DNA of 64,000 nucleotides from Microbacterium foliorum (GTDB taxonomy: Bacteria > Actinomycetota > Actinomycetes > Actinomycetales > Microbacteriaceae), in assembly GCF_006385575.1 (NCBI RefSeq), contig NZ_CP041040.1:992001-1056000 (forward strand), read 5' to 3'. This document shows, piece by piece, positions 39,961-49,509 of this stretch (position 1 is the stretch's first letter; each line of letters starts with the position of its first letter). The notes beneath the pieces are model-generated. The model was given only the letters and a program-made list of their open reading frames with translations. It had not been told where the DNA came from and searched no databases. Both the position numbers and the translations under genes were made by a program.

Positions 39961-41739
39961 TCAGGAATTCACGCGGATGATCTCCTGCTGGTACGGCGCG
40001 ATGACGTCGCCCGAGATGCGCAGATCCAGAAGCAGGAATCGCCGAGCCGTGGGATGCTCCTGCGCCCAGGTGCCGAGCCGATCGAGGTCGGCGAGGGTCT
40101 TGACGACGACGCCCTCGGCGCCGACCGCGGCGCCGAACGCCGCGAAGTCGACTTCGGGAATGAGCATCGGTCCTTCGGCGAGGCCCTTCAGTCCGTAGAG
40201 GTTGACCTCGGCACCGTAGGCGGCATCGTTCCAGATCACGGCGATGCCGCGGCCCGCCGCCGCTCGGACGGCGGACTCGAGGTCGGCGATCGCCATGAGC
40301 CCGCCTCCGTCACCCGAGGTGAGGACGACCGTCGAATCGCGGCGGGCGAGGGCCGCACCGACGACACTCGGCCAGCCCTGACCGATCGACTGGAAAGCGG
40401 TGCCGACCATCATCATCCGGTCGGGTGCCTCGACCGGCCAGTACATGTTCGCCCAGCCGATGAAGTGACCGCCGTCGGAGACGACCACGCGGTCGTTCGG
40501 CAGCAACTCGGCGATGCGGCGTGCGGCCGAGCGGGGATCGAGTCGACCGTCGGGTGCGAGGTCGTCTCCCCCGTCATAGGCTCGCGCGGCTGCGACATCG
40601 ACGGTCTCGCGCCACGGCTGCCCGGGCACGGCTTCGGATGCCCGGTGCGACGCGCCGTGCGCGACCCACGGCGTCCCGGCCGGGCGGGACTCTGCTCCGA
40701 AGCCGTGCCCGGAAGCGGAAGCGGAGGGGGGAGCGGAGGCGGGGGCGAGAGCAGACCCGAGCGAGCGGACCCGGGTGACCAGCGCCTCTGCCGCGACTCG
40801 CGCGTCGGCACGGACGAAGCCGCCGACGTGCGGGTGGCTGGCCGCCGGGGCGATGTCGATCTGGAAGACCCTGGTGCCGGGTGCGAAGAGCTCACCGAAC
40901 CGCATCGTGAACTGGTTCAGCGAGGCGCCGAAGACGACGGCGACGTCGGCCGTGCGCACGAGTTCCATGGCGCCGTCGGCTCCGAAGCCTCCCGTGACGC
41001 CGAGGTCGTACTGGCTCTCGGGAAAGACGCCGCGGCCCAGCGCCGACGACGCGGTGAGTGCGCCGGTCAGAGCTGCCAACTCGCCCAGGGCGGCTCCCGC
41101 ACCGGCCAGCCAGGCACCACGGCCGGCGAGCATGAACGGGCGGGAAGCGCCGCTCAGGGCCTCGGCGATCTCGTCGAGCGTGCCCTCGGCGAACTCGCCG
41201 CGCGGAGCGAGCGGCGCGGGGATGCGGGGCGCCGGCGCCTCGGGCACCGGACCGGCCTCGAGCGATGCCACGTCATACGGGATGGCGAGCACGACGGGCA
41301 CGCGGTAGCTCAGGGCGTGCTCGATCGCGATCACGGTGGTCGCCGCGGCATCCGCGTGCCCGACGGTATAGGTGCGGGCGCCGACGGCCGAGGCCAGCGC
41401 GATCTGGTCGACGTCCCACGGGCGAGGGCCGGAGGTCGGCTCGTCACCCACCACCAGCACGAGCGGCACGTGCGCCTGGACAGCTTCTGCCAGGGCCGTG
41501 AGGGTGTTGGTGAAGCCTGCGCCATAGGTCGAGGTGCCCGCGGCGATCCGCCCGGATGCCCGGAAGTGCGCATCGGCGGCGACCACCGCCCCCTGCTCGT
41601 GACGGACGGCCGTGAAGACGGCATCCGTCTGGGTCTCGATCGCGTCGAGGAAGTAGGCGTTGCCATTGCCCATCACGCCGAAGACGGCGTCGATGTGCTG
41701 GGCGAGAGTGAGTGCGACGTGCGCGGAGACGGAGGGCAT
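39961..41739 (-). CDS. Thiamine-diphosphate-dependent enzyme (acetolactate synthase / benzoylformate decarboxylase-like)
   Basis: A 592-residue ThDP enzyme with N-terminal PYR domain (VMGNGNAYFLDAIE, catalytic glutamate in TAVRHEQGAVVAA), a middle domain, and C-terminal PP domain with SGDGGGLMAIADLESAVR and NDAAYGAE binding ThDP and Mg. Substrate unknown. Between the middle and PP domains is an odd segment rich in Ala, Pro and Ser (about 330-385), encoded by a long inverted repeat. ATG 41739 is preferred: the PYR domain starts immediately and AAAGG precedes it; ATG 41772 is possible. Confidence 0.85.
   Translation of the reverse strand: MPSVSAHVALTLAQHIDAVFGVMGNGNAYFLDAIETQTDAVFTAVRHEQGAVVAADAHFRASGRIAAGTSTYGAGFTNTLTALAEAVQAHVPLVLVVGDEPTSGPRPWDVDQIALASAVGARTYTVGHADAAATTVIAIEHALSYRVPVVLAIPYDVASLEAGPVPEAPAPRIPAPLAPRGEFAEGTLDEIAEALSGASRPFMLAGRGAWLAGAGAALGELAALTGALTASSALGRGVFPESQYDLGVTGGFGADGAMELVRTADVAVVFGASLNQFTMRFGELFAPGTRVFQIDIAPAASHPHVGGFVRADARVAAEALVTRVRSLGSALAPASAPPSASASGHGFGAESRPAGTPWVAHGASHRASEAVPGQPWRETVDVAAARAYDGGDDLAPDGRLDPRSAARRIAELLPNDRVVVSDGGHFIGWANMYWPVEAPDRMMMVGTAFQSIGQGWPSVVGAALARRDSTVVLTSGDGGGLMAIADLESAVRAAAGRGIAVIWNDAAYGAEVNLYGLKGLAEGPMLIPEVDFAAFGAAVGAEGVVVKTLADLDRLGTWAQEHPTARRFLLLDLRISGDVIAPYQQEIIRVNS
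40622..40712. repeat. Inverted repeat within the ThDP enzyme gene
   Basis: CCGGGCACGGCTTCGGA (40622-40638) and its exact complement (40696-40712) form a 17-bp perfect inverted repeat around a 57-base loop. The segment encodes a low-complexity linker in the protein, next to a GCGGAA/GCGGAG microsatellite-like run (about 40712-40745). It looks like a palindromic element inserted in frame at a domain boundary. Confidence 0.8.
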
Positions 41740-41942
41740 GCGAGAGCCTTTCGAGACAGGGACGGAGAACATTCGTATTCCGTATGTGTCTCGCCCCCGC
41801 GTCATCGTGGGGAGCTTCGTGCCTCTTTTTCAGGCACCGGCGGCAGAGAGCGCCGGACGGTCGATCTTATCGCGCCCACGCCGACGCGGCGCCGACTTGC
41901 GCGCGTAACACCGCCGAAACGGCGACGAGGAAACATGCGGCC

Positions 41943-43616
41943 ATGGAGTCACTGTTCGACGGATACACCTCGCGACGGTCGCCGCAGCGGGCGGGCGCCG
42001 CACCGTGGGACGAGATGTTCCCCGCAGACGCGCCGCCCGGCGGTGAGGGTGTGCGCCTGCCCTATCAGGACATGTACCCGGCGCTCGCGGCCATGGATGA
42101 CGCAGAGCTGAGAGCGCGCACCGACGCCCTCGCCAGCTCGTATCTCGCACAGGGCGTCACGTTCGATTTCGCGGGGGAGGAGCGTCCGTTCCCGCTCGAT
42201 GTGGTCCCTCGTGTGGTCGCCGCCGATGACTGGCGCTATGTCGAGTCGGGCGTGAAGCAGCGAGTGCGGGCACTCGAGGCTTTCCTCGCCGATGTCTACG
42301 GGCCGCAGCTCGCGGTGCAGGACGGTGTGATCCCCGCGTCGCTGATCAGCTCGTCGGCGCACTTCCACCGTCAAGCGGCCGGGATCGTCGGAGCGAACGG
42401 GGTGCGCATCCACGTCGCCGGCATCGACGTCATCCGCGACGAGCTCGGAGCCTGGCGCGTGCTCGAAGACAACGTGCGCGTACCGAGCGGCGTGAGCTAC
42501 GTGCTGGCGAATCGGCGTGTGATGGCGCAGACGCTTCCTGAGCTGTTCACGAGTCTCCGGGTTCGCCCGGTCGTCGACTACCCGGGCCGCCTCCTGCAGG
42601 CGCTGCGTGCCGCGGCTCCTGACGGCGTCGACGACCCGACGGTCGTGGTGCTGACCCCCGGCGTCCACAACTCGGCCTACTACGAGCACACGCTGCTCGC
42701 GCGCATGATGGGCATCGAGCTCGTCGAGGGGCGCGACCTGTTCTGCTCGGGTGGGCGGGTCTGGATGCACACGACCGCCGGCCCCACGCGGGTGGATGTG
42801 ATCTACCGGCGGGTCGACGACGAGTTCCTCGATCCGCAGCACTTCCGCCCCGATTCTGTGCTGGGCGCCCCCGGGCTGATGCTCGCTGCTCGCCTCGGCA
42901 ACGTCACGCTCGCGAACGCCGTGGGCAACGGCGTGGCCGACGACAAGCTGGTCTACACGTATGTCCCCGACCTGATCCGCTACTACCTGGGTGAGGAGCC
43001 CGTGATCCCCAACGTCGACACCTGGCGGCTCGAGGATCCGGGTGCGCTCGAGGAGGTGCTCGACAGGCTCGACGAGCTGGTGGTGAAGCCGGTCGACGGC
43101 TCCGGGGGAAAGGGGCTGGTCGTCGGACCCGATGCGTCGCGCAAGACGCTGGACGAGCTGCGCACGTCACTGCGGACCGATCCCCGAGGGTGGATCGCCC
43201 AACCGGTCGTGCAGCTGTCGACGATTCCGACACTCGTGGAGGACGGATTCCGCCCTCGGCACGTCGACCTGCGTCCTTTCGTCGTGAACGACGGGCACGA
43301 CATCTGGGTGCTGCCCGGCGGTCTCACCAGGGTCGCTCTGCCCGAGGGACAGCTCGTCGTGAACTCCAGTCAGGGTGGCGGCTCGAAGGACACCTGGGTG
43401 CTGGATCCATCGCTGTTCACCGGGCCGACGACGACCGTGGAGGGCGACCCGGACGCCGCGGCGGACGAGGTGTCGCTCGCCACCGGGGCGATCGCCGTCG
43501 TGGCGCCGACGCGCGAGGATCCGCACCCGCCGTTCCTCTCGTCGCCGCAGGACGAGGACCTCGAGCTGCGCCAGCAACAGCAACAGCAACAGCAGCAGGG
43601 AGGCGCAGGATGCTGA
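41943..43616 (+). CDS. Circularly permuted ATP-grasp type 2 family protein
   Basis: A 557-residue protein of the circularly permuted ATP-grasp family, predicted to form an amide or peptide bond with ATP. Landmarks: LPYQDMYPALAAMD, FPLDVVPRVV, VLEDNVRVPSGVSYVL, LTPGVHNSAYYEH, VVKPVDGSGGKGLVVGP and RHVDLRPFVV. The tail ends in a nine-glutamine run and QGGAGC. ATG 41943 is preceded by GAGGAA. It begins a tightly overlapping operon with alpha-E and transglutaminase genes. The 200-base gap upstream, divergent from the ThDP gene, must hold its promoter, but no clear box was seen. Confidence 0.9.
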   Translation: MESLFDGYTSRRSPQRAGAAPWDEMFPADAPPGGEGVRLPYQDMYPALAAMDDAELRARTDALASSYLAQGVTFDFAGEERPFPLDVVPRVVAADDWRYVESGVKQRVRALEAFLADVYGPQLAVQDGVIPASLISSSAHFHRQAAGIVGANGVRIHVAGIDVIRDELGAWRVLEDNVRVPSGVSYVLANRRVMAQTLPELFTSLRVRPVVDYPGRLLQALRAAAPDGVDDPTVVVLTPGVHNSAYYEHTLLARMMGIELVEGRDLFCSGGRVWMHTTAGPTRVDVIYRRVDDEFLDPQHFRPDSVLGAPGLMLAARLGNVTLANAVGNGVADDKLVYTYVPDLIRYYLGEEPVIPNVDTWRLEDPGALEEVLDRLDELVVKPVDGSGGKGLVVGPDASRKTLDELRTSLRTDPRGWIAQPVVQLSTIPTLVEDGFRPRHVDLRPFVVNDGHDIWVLPGGLTRVALPEGQLVVNSSQGGGSKDTWVLDPSLFTGPTTTVEGDPDAAADEVSLATGAIAVVAPTREDPHPPFLSSPQDEDLELRQQQQQQQQQGGAGC

Positions 43617-44536
43617 GCCGCATCGCAGAGGCGCTGTTCTGGATCGGCCGCTACGTCGAGCGGGCCGACGGCACCGCGCGCATCCTCGACGTGCACCTGC
43701 AGCTGCTGCTCGAAGACCCGTGGGTCGAGGAGGACACAGCCTGCCGTGCACTGCTCTCGGTGATGGGGACGACAGCGGATGCCGACACCGTGCTGAGTCG
43801 TGACGACGTGGTGCGGCTTCTCGCGCTCGACCGCGAGCACTCCGCGTCGATCGCCCACTCGATCGCCTCCGCCAGGGAGAACGCGCGCCGTGCGCGGGAG
43901 ATCATCTCGACGGATCTGTGGGAGACGCTCAACGAGTCGAACGCCCGGATGCCCCGTCGCATCGCCTCAGACAAGACGCATCCGTTCTTCCGATGGGTGC
44001 GCGACCGGTCGGCGCTGGCCTTCGGCGTCGTCGACTCCTCGACGAGCCGTGATGAGGCATGGCACTTCTTCGTGCTCGGACGCTCGATCGAGCGCGCCGA
44101 CATGACCGCGCGTCTGCTGGCGACGCGGTCGCTGACCGAGGCCGGGGGCCCGAGTTGGACGACGCTGCTGCGCAGCTGCGGCGCCTACGAAGCCCATCTG
44201 CGCAGCCACCGAGCGGTGCCGACGGGTGCGTCCGCGGTGGAGTTCCTCCTGATCGACCGTCTGTTCCCCCGATCGGTGCTCTCGAGCATCCTGCAGGCCG
44301 AGGAGTGCCTGCGCGGCATCGATCCGGCCGGTGCGTTCGGAGTGCCCGACCGGGCTCATCGCGTGCTCGGTCGCATGCGGTCGGAGCTGGAGTACCGACC
44401 GATCGGTGACACCGTGCACCGGCTGTCGGAGAGCATGGAGGAGGTCCAGGTGGGGATGTCGGTCGCGAGTGACGCGATCAGGGAGCGGTATTTCCCGTCG
44501 ATCGCGATGCCGGTGTGGATCGGAGAAGCGCTGTGA
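43610..44536 (+). CDS. Alpha-E domain protein
   Basis: A 308-residue all-helical protein of the alpha-E family, recognised by MLSRIAEALFWIGRYVERADGTAR and the repeated FFVLGRSIERADMTARLLATR. These proteins always accompany the circularly permuted ATP-grasp and transglutaminase-like genes; their biochemical role is not established. It overlaps the upstream gene by 7 bases and the next by 4, so all three are translationally coupled. Confidence 0.9.
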   Translation: MLSRIAEALFWIGRYVERADGTARILDVHLQLLLEDPWVEEDTACRALLSVMGTTADADTVLSRDDVVRLLALDREHSASIAHSIASARENARRAREIISTDLWETLNESNARMPRRIASDKTHPFFRWVRDRSALAFGVVDSSTSRDEAWHFFVLGRSIERADMTARLLATRSLTEAGGPSWTTLLRSCGAYEAHLRSHRAVPTGASAVEFLLIDRLFPRSVLSSILQAEECLRGIDPAGAFGVPDRAHRVLGRMRSELEYRPIGDTVHRLSESMEEVQVGMSVASDAIRERYFPSIAMPVWIGEAL

Positions 44537-45378
44537 GCCGCCTCCAGATCGTGCACCGCACGGGTTTCCGCTACGAGCAGCCGGCGACGGCGTCGTACAA
44601 CGAGGCGCGCATGCTGCCGCACTCCCGCGAGGGCCAGTTCGTGCTGCAGGCGACGCTCGACATCTCGCCGACCGCGACCCAGCATTCGTACTCCGACTAT
44701 TGGGACACGCGGGTCTCGACGTTCGAGCTGCTGACCCCGCACCAGATGCTCTCGGTCACGGCGACGAGCGTGGTCGACGTCAGGCCGCTGCCGACGGCGA
44801 CCGCCGGGATCGACTGGGATGAACTGGAAGCCCGGATCCCGCAGTCGCTCGCGTTGGCCGAATGCGTCGCGCAGACCCCTGCCACCGCTCCGGATGACGA
44901 GATGCGCGATCTCGCCCTGCACTTCGAAGCGGAGGGCGGCGGGGTGGACGAGACAGCCCTCGATATCTGCCGCGCGGTCGGGGAGGCCATGGAATACCGC
45001 AGCGGCGTCACGGGCGTGAGCTCGACGGCGCGCGACGCCTGGCCTGCGCGATCCGGGGTCTGTCAGGACATCGCTCACGTGGCTCTCGGTGTGCTGCGCG
45101 CGGCGGGGATCCCGGCGCGTTACGTGTCGGGGTACCTGCACCCCGATCCGACGGCCGCGATCGGGCAGTCGGTGACGGGGGAATCGCATGCCTGGGTCGA
45201 GTGGTACTCCGGTGAGTGGCGCGGGTACGACCCCACCAACCTCGTCGACATCGGCGAATCGCACGTCTACGTCGGCCACGGCCGCGACTATGCCGATGTC
45301 GCTCCGCTCCGCGGCGTGTACGCCGGGCCGAGTGCGTCGGAGCTGTTCGTCTCTGTCGAGATCACGCGCCTCGGCTGA
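44533..45378 (+). CDS. Transglutaminase-like cysteine protease family protein
   Basis: A 281-residue protein with the bacterial transglutaminase N-terminal domain (IVHRTGFRYEQPATASYNEARM) and a catalytic core: Cys in RSGVCQDIAHVA, His in ESHAWVEWY, Asp in GYDPTN. Bacterial members are thought to be peptidases or amidases rather than cross-linkers. The GTG start overlaps the alpha-E stop (GTGA). No signal peptide is seen, so it acts in the cytosol with its two partners. Confidence 0.9.
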   Translation: MSRLQIVHRTGFRYEQPATASYNEARMLPHSREGQFVLQATLDISPTATQHSYSDYWDTRVSTFELLTPHQMLSVTATSVVDVRPLPTATAGIDWDELEARIPQSLALAECVAQTPATAPDDEMRDLALHFEAEGGGVDETALDICRAVGEAMEYRSGVTGVSSTARDAWPARSGVCQDIAHVALGVLRAAGIPARYVSGYLHPDPTAAIGQSVTGESHAWVEWYSGEWRGYDPTNLVDIGESHVYVGHGRDYADVAPLRGVYAGPSASELFVSVEITRLG

Positions 45379-45426
45379 GGTGACGACATGGCCGGACGAC
45401 GAGCGGCAGTGGGGAAGAATGAGACG

Positions 45427-45936
45427 ATGACGGATGCATCGATCGAGCGCGAGACGCTCACCTGGGACGGCTTCGGATCCGCGACGCGAGATCTCGCGCG
45501 CAGCATCCTCGAGAGCGGCTTCGTGCCCGAGGCGGTGGTGGCCATCGCCCGCGGCGGTCTGCTGCCCGCAGGTGCCATCGCCTACGGTCTCGGTGCCAAG
45601 AACTGCGGCGCGATCAACGTCGAGTTCTACACCGGCATCGGCACCGTGCTCGATGCCCCGGAGGTGCTGCCGCCCGAACTCGACATGGCCTATCTCGACG
45701 GTCGTCGCGTGCTGCTCGTCGACGACGTCGCCGACTCGGGCCGCACGCTCGCACTCGCGGTGCAGCTGCTCAAGGACAAGGGCGCAGACGTGCGGTCGGT
45801 CACGATCTACACCAAGCCGTCGACGATCATCCAGCCCGACTACGCGTGGAAGGACACCGATCTGTGGATCAACTTCCCGTGGTCGTTCCAGGGCACGGTG
45901 CGTGAAGAGGATCTCGGTCTCGCGCCGTCGGCCTGA
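45427..45936 (+). CDS. Phosphoribosyltransferase family protein
   Basis: A 169-residue type I phosphoribosyltransferase. The PRPP-binding loop is VLLVDDVADSGRTLALA; AIARGGLLPAGAIAYGLG and the C-terminal INFPWSF also fit hypoxanthine/xanthine-type enzymes found in actinobacteria. The purine substrate is not determined. ATG 45427 is favoured; a start 39 bases upstream is possible. It lies 48 bases after the transglutaminase gene and converges with the DNA ligase gene. Confidence 0.88.
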   Translation: MTDASIERETLTWDGFGSATRDLARSILESGFVPEAVVAIARGGLLPAGAIAYGLGAKNCGAINVEFYTGIGTVLDAPEVLPPELDMAYLDGRRVLLVDDVADSGRTLALAVQLLKDKGADVRSVTIYTKPSTIIQPDYAWKDTDLWINFPWSFQGTVREEDLGLAPSA

Positions 45937-45943
45937 CGCACGC

Positions 45944-47467
45944 TCATCCTCGCTGCAGTGAGCGCAGAGTCTGGATCGTGTCGGCGTCTGCGACGGTCTT
46001 GTCGGGGCGGTAGGCCTTGACTCGCGCGAAGCGCAGCGCGATGCCCCCGGGGTAGCGCGGAGAGCGCTGGACGCCGTCGATCGCGATCTCGACCACGAAC
46101 TCCGGGCGCAGAAACACCGTCGACTGCGTGCGCCGTGTTTCGAACTCCGGGAAATGCTCGGTCTGCCAGCGCAGCAGCTCGTCGGTCAGACCCTTGAACG
46201 TCTTGCCGACCATCACGAGTCCACCCGGCTCGCCGAACTCTCCGCTCGGATCGAGTGCGCCGAGATGGAGGTTCGAAAGCCACCCCTGTCGTCGGCCCGA
46301 GCCCCACTCGGCTGCGAGCACCACCAGATCGTAGGTGAGCACGGGCTTGACCTTGACCCAGGACTTGCCGCGACGCCCTGCCGAGTAGGGAGCGTCGATT
46401 CCCTTGACGAGCACACCCTCGTGCCCGGCACTCAATGCGTCACGGGACAGCTGCTCGGCGGCTGCGGGATCGTCGGTCACGATGCCCGGCATCCGCCACT
46501 CGCCGGCGACACGTTCGAGCTCCGCCAGGCGGGTCGAGAGCGGCTCGTCGAGCAGATCGCGGCCGTCGACGTGCAGCACGTCGAAGAACCAGGGCCGCAG
46601 CACGAGCTCTCGCGACACATCAGCGCCGAACCGTGACATCGTCTCCTGGAACGGCCGCGGACCGCCGTCCTCATCGAGCGAGAGGGTCTCGCCGTCGAGA
46701 ATCAGGTCGTGGGCCGGAAGACGTCGCACGATCTCGACGATCTCGGGCACGCGGTGCGTGATGTCGGCGAGGCTGCGGGTGTACACGCTCACGTCGTCGC
46801 CGCTGCGGTGCACCTGGATGCGCGCACCGTCGAGCTTGTACTCGACGGACGCCGTGCCCGTGACCTCGAGGGCCGCAGTCGGCGTGGTTGCGGTCGAGGC
46901 GAGCATCGGCAGCACGGCACGGCCGACCACGAGCCCGACCGCGTCGAGCTCGGCCGCCGTGCCTGTGAGGGCGATGACCGCCGTGTCACCCAGGTCGCCC
47001 GACAGCATCGCTGCTCGTCGCACGGATGCCGCAGGGCGCTCAGAGGCGCGAGCGATCGCGTCGAGCAGCACGCCGCCGAGCGCACCGGTGCGCAATTCGC
47101 CGAGCATCGCGCGCGACAGGAAATCCCATTCGGCGGCCATGGCGCGGCTGGCGAGAGCGGAGAGCAGATCGGTCCGGGCGGCTGCAGACCCCGAGCCCGA
47201 AGCGCCGGACAGAGCCTCGAACGCCGCGTCGACGTCACTGATCGACAGCGACGGCTCGTCGGCGTGCGTCACCTCGAGGGCGGAGATCCCGCGCCAGCCC
47301 ACACCCAGGCGCCCCTGACGCGGTGCCGCGAGGAGCAGCCCGACGAGGGTGGGGACGTCGTCGGCGTCCGCGCGCGCGAGCAACCGTGAGAGTGCATCGA
47401 TCTTGGCGAGGCGCGATGCGGTGGCGGCGACCTCTTCAGCGGTGGAGACCAGCTCCGAGAGCAACAT
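45944..47467 (-). CDS. ATP-dependent DNA ligase (LigB-type)
   Basis: A 507-residue ligase with an N-terminal helical DNA-binding domain, the adenylation domain with nucleophilic lysine in VEYKLDGARIQ, motif LILDGETLSLD, motif FFDVLHVDG, EGVLVKG and motif V KSWVKVKP, then an OB domain ending in RFARVKAYRPDK. This layout fits the nonessential actinobacterial LigB/Lig1-like enzymes that supplement NAD-dependent LigA. It stands alone, convergent with the phosphoribosyltransferase gene. Confidence 0.93.
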   Translation of the reverse strand: MLLSELVSTAEEVAATASRLAKIDALSRLLARADADDVPTLVGLLLAAPRQGRLGVGWRGISALEVTHADEPSLSISDVDAAFEALSGASGSGSAAARTDLLSALASRAMAAEWDFLSRAMLGELRTGALGGVLLDAIARASERPAASVRRAAMLSGDLGDTAVIALTGTAAELDAVGLVVGRAVLPMLASTATTPTAALEVTGTASVEYKLDGARIQVHRSGDDVSVYTRSLADITHRVPEIVEIVRRLPAHDLILDGETLSLDEDGGPRPFQETMSRFGADVSRELVLRPWFFDVLHVDGRDLLDEPLSTRLAELERVAGEWRMPGIVTDDPAAAEQLSRDALSAGHEGVLVKGIDAPYSAGRRGKSWVKVKPVLTYDLVVLAAEWGSGRRQGWLSNLHLGALDPSGEFGEPGGLVMVGKTFKGLTDELLRWQTEHFPEFETRRTQSTVFLRPEFVVEIAIDGVQRSPRYPGGIALRFARVKAYRPDKTVADADTIQTLRSLQRG

Positions 47468-47546
47468 GGATGCAGTCTGGCACCGGCATCCGACATCGGC
47501 GAAACCCTTGCCTTCACCCTCGCAGTCACAGTAGAACGGCGAGATC

Positions 47547-48317
47547 TCAGCGCCCGCGGAACTCAGGCTTCCGCTTCTGCTGGAACGCGGCGAAGCCCTC
47601 GCGGTAGTCGTCGGTGTCGCACAGCGCGGCCTGAGCGGCGTTCTCGAGGTCGATCGATTCCCACAGCGCCAGCCGCTCGTCGCGGATCCGCGTGACGAGC
47701 TGCTTGCTCGCCAGGAACGCGGCGGTGGCACCGCGGGCGGCGGTCGCGGCGGCATCCGTCGTCGTCTGCAGCACCTCGTCGTCGGGGAGTACGCGTGAGA
47801 AGAGGCCCGAGGCCACGGCTTCGGCGCCGCTCATCAGACGCCCCGTGTAGATGAGGTCGAGCGTCTTGTGGGCGCCGAGGCGCTCGACGAACAGGGCGTG
47901 CCCGCCCGAGTCGAGGGTGGCGCCCAGCGCCGCGAACGGCGAGCCGACCTTCGCCGACTCCGCGACATAGACGACGTCCGTGGCGATCAGCAGTCCGAGT
48001 CCGACGCCCAGGCACGCACCGTGGGCGACCGCGAACGTCGGAGCGGGAAAACGCGCCATCCGCTGCAGCAGGGGAGTCACGAGCCCGCCGAGGTAGCCCA
48101 TCACGTCGTCGTCGCGAGGATCCACGGCCGAGATGTCACGACCGGCGCAGAACGCGCGGCCCTCGCCCCGGATCACGAGCGCGCGCACGCCCGCCGCATC
48201 GGCCTCGTCGTATGCACGGCCCAGATCGCGCAGCGCCTGCTCGTCGAGCGAGTTGAGCTTGGCCGGCGCGTTCAGGACTATCGTCGCGACGTCGTCGGCG
48301 ATGGCCAGGTCGATCAT
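47547..48317 (-). CDS. paaG: Enoyl-CoA hydratase/isomerase (PaaG-like)
   Basis: A 256-residue crotonase-fold enzyme with the CoA oxyanion-hole segments GRAFCAGRDIS and HGACLGVGLGLLIATD. In the paa cluster it could be the 1,2-epoxyphenylacetyl-CoA isomerase (PaaG) that makes oxepin-CoA, or a second hydratase. It follows paaE by 10 bases and a ribosome site AAGGAGC precedes its ATG, so it is last in the paaABCDE operon. The specific step is inferred from context. Confidence 0.75.
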   Translation of the reverse strand: MIDLAIADDVATIVLNAPAKLNSLDEQALRDLGRAYDEADAAGVRALVIRGEGRAFCAGRDISAVDPRDDDVMGYLGGLVTPLLQRMARFPAPTFAVAHGACLGVGLGLLIATDVVYVAESAKVGSPFAALGATLDSGGHALFVERLGAHKTLDLIYTGRLMSGAEAVASGLFSRVLPDDEVLQTTTDAAATAARGATAAFLASKQLVTRIRDERLALWESIDLENAAQAALCDTDDYREGFAAFQQKRKPEFRGR

Positions 48318-48327
48318 CGGATGCTCC

Positions 48328-49509
48328 TTAGACGTCGTAGTCGACCACGACGCGGTCGCTCGTCGGGTGCGACTGGCAGGTCAGCACATAGCCGCGTTCG
48401 AGTTCGTCGGGCTCGAGCGCATAGTTCTCGGTCATCGTCACGCTGCCCTCGATGACCCTGGCGCGGCACGTGCCGCATACGCCGCCTGCGCACGCGAACG
48501 GGGCGTCGGGCCGCACCCGCAGAGCCGCGTTCAGCACCGACTCGTGCGCATCGACAGGGCTCTCGACCGTCGACGAGACGCCGTCGAGGTTCACCTCGAT
48601 GCGGATCGTCTTCGCGCCCGCCCGCACCTCGACCGGCCGTGCGGCGCGCACAGGTTCGTCGCCGGTCGTGAAGAGCTCGAACCGGATGTGCTCGCGGGGC
48701 ACGCCGACGTCGGCGAGCACCTCGCGGCACAGATCGACGAGCGAGAGCGGACCGCAGAGGAACCACTCGTCGACGTCGCTCGGGTCGATGAGCATCGCGA
48801 GGATCGTGCGCAGCTTCTCCTCGTCGATGCGTCCCGACAGAACGGGAGCCGTGCGCTGCTCACGTGAGAGCACGTGGTGCAGTGTCACTCGCGTCGGATA
48901 GCGGTCCTTCAGGTCGGCGAGATCTTCGAGGAACATCACGTCGAGTGTCGAGCGGTTCGTGTAGAGCAGGGTGAAGCGCGAGGTGTCGGATCGCGTCAGC
49001 ACGGTGTGGGCGAGAGCCATCAGTGGCGTGATGCCCGAGCCCGCGGCGATCCCGACGATGTGGCGCTGATCCAGATCGTCGAGCCCGGAGGTGAACGTGC
49101 CCTGCGGGCTCATCACATCGATCTCGAACCCGGCATGCAGCCCGGTCTGCGCCCAGGTGGAGAAGAGGCCGCCCTCGTCGCGCTTCACGGCGACGCTGAG
49201 CCGGGTGGGCATGCCCGCCGCGATCTGCTCCGCCGTGCGATGCTCGGGCGCGCGGCACAGCGAATACGACCGGCGCACCTCGGTGCCCTCGAGGGTGGTG
49301 CGCAGCGCCACGTACTGGCCCGGCAGGTGGTCGTAGTCGTCGGCGAGCTCAGCGGGAACCGTGAAGCTCACCTCGACGGAGTCGTCGGTGAGTGGTCGCA
49401 CCTCTTCGACGGTGAGGGTGTGGAAGCGGGCGCGCTTCCTCGTGCTCGATGCGGAGGACGGACGGACGGATGCCGGTGAGACGGCACCGGGTGGGGCGAA
49501 CAGCGACAT
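48328..49509 (-). CDS. paaE: Phenylacetyl-CoA epoxidase reductase subunit PaaE
   Basis: A 393-residue reductase passing electrons from NADPH to the PaaABC(D) epoxidase. It has an FAD-binding beta-barrel (RRSYSLCRAP), an NAD-binding domain (GIAAGSGITPLMALAHTVL, FLCGPLSLV) and a C-terminal plant-type 2Fe-2S ferredoxin domain with CAGGVCGTC and a last Cys in VLTCQSHP. The ATG overlaps the paaD stop by one base. Confidence 0.95.
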   Translation of the reverse strand: MSLFAPPGAVSPASVRPSSASSTRKRARFHTLTVEEVRPLTDDSVEVSFTVPAELADDYDHLPGQYVALRTTLEGTEVRRSYSLCRAPEHRTAEQIAAGMPTRLSVAVKRDEGGLFSTWAQTGLHAGFEIDVMSPQGTFTSGLDDLDQRHIVGIAAGSGITPLMALAHTVLTRSDTSRFTLLYTNRSTLDVMFLEDLADLKDRYPTRVTLHHVLSREQRTAPVLSGRIDEEKLRTILAMLIDPSDVDEWFLCGPLSLVDLCREVLADVGVPREHIRFELFTTGDEPVRAARPVEVRAGAKTIRIEVNLDGVSSTVESPVDAHESVLNAALRVRPDAPFACAGGVCGTCRARVIEGSVTMTENYALEPDELERGYVLTCQSHPTSDRVVVDYDV

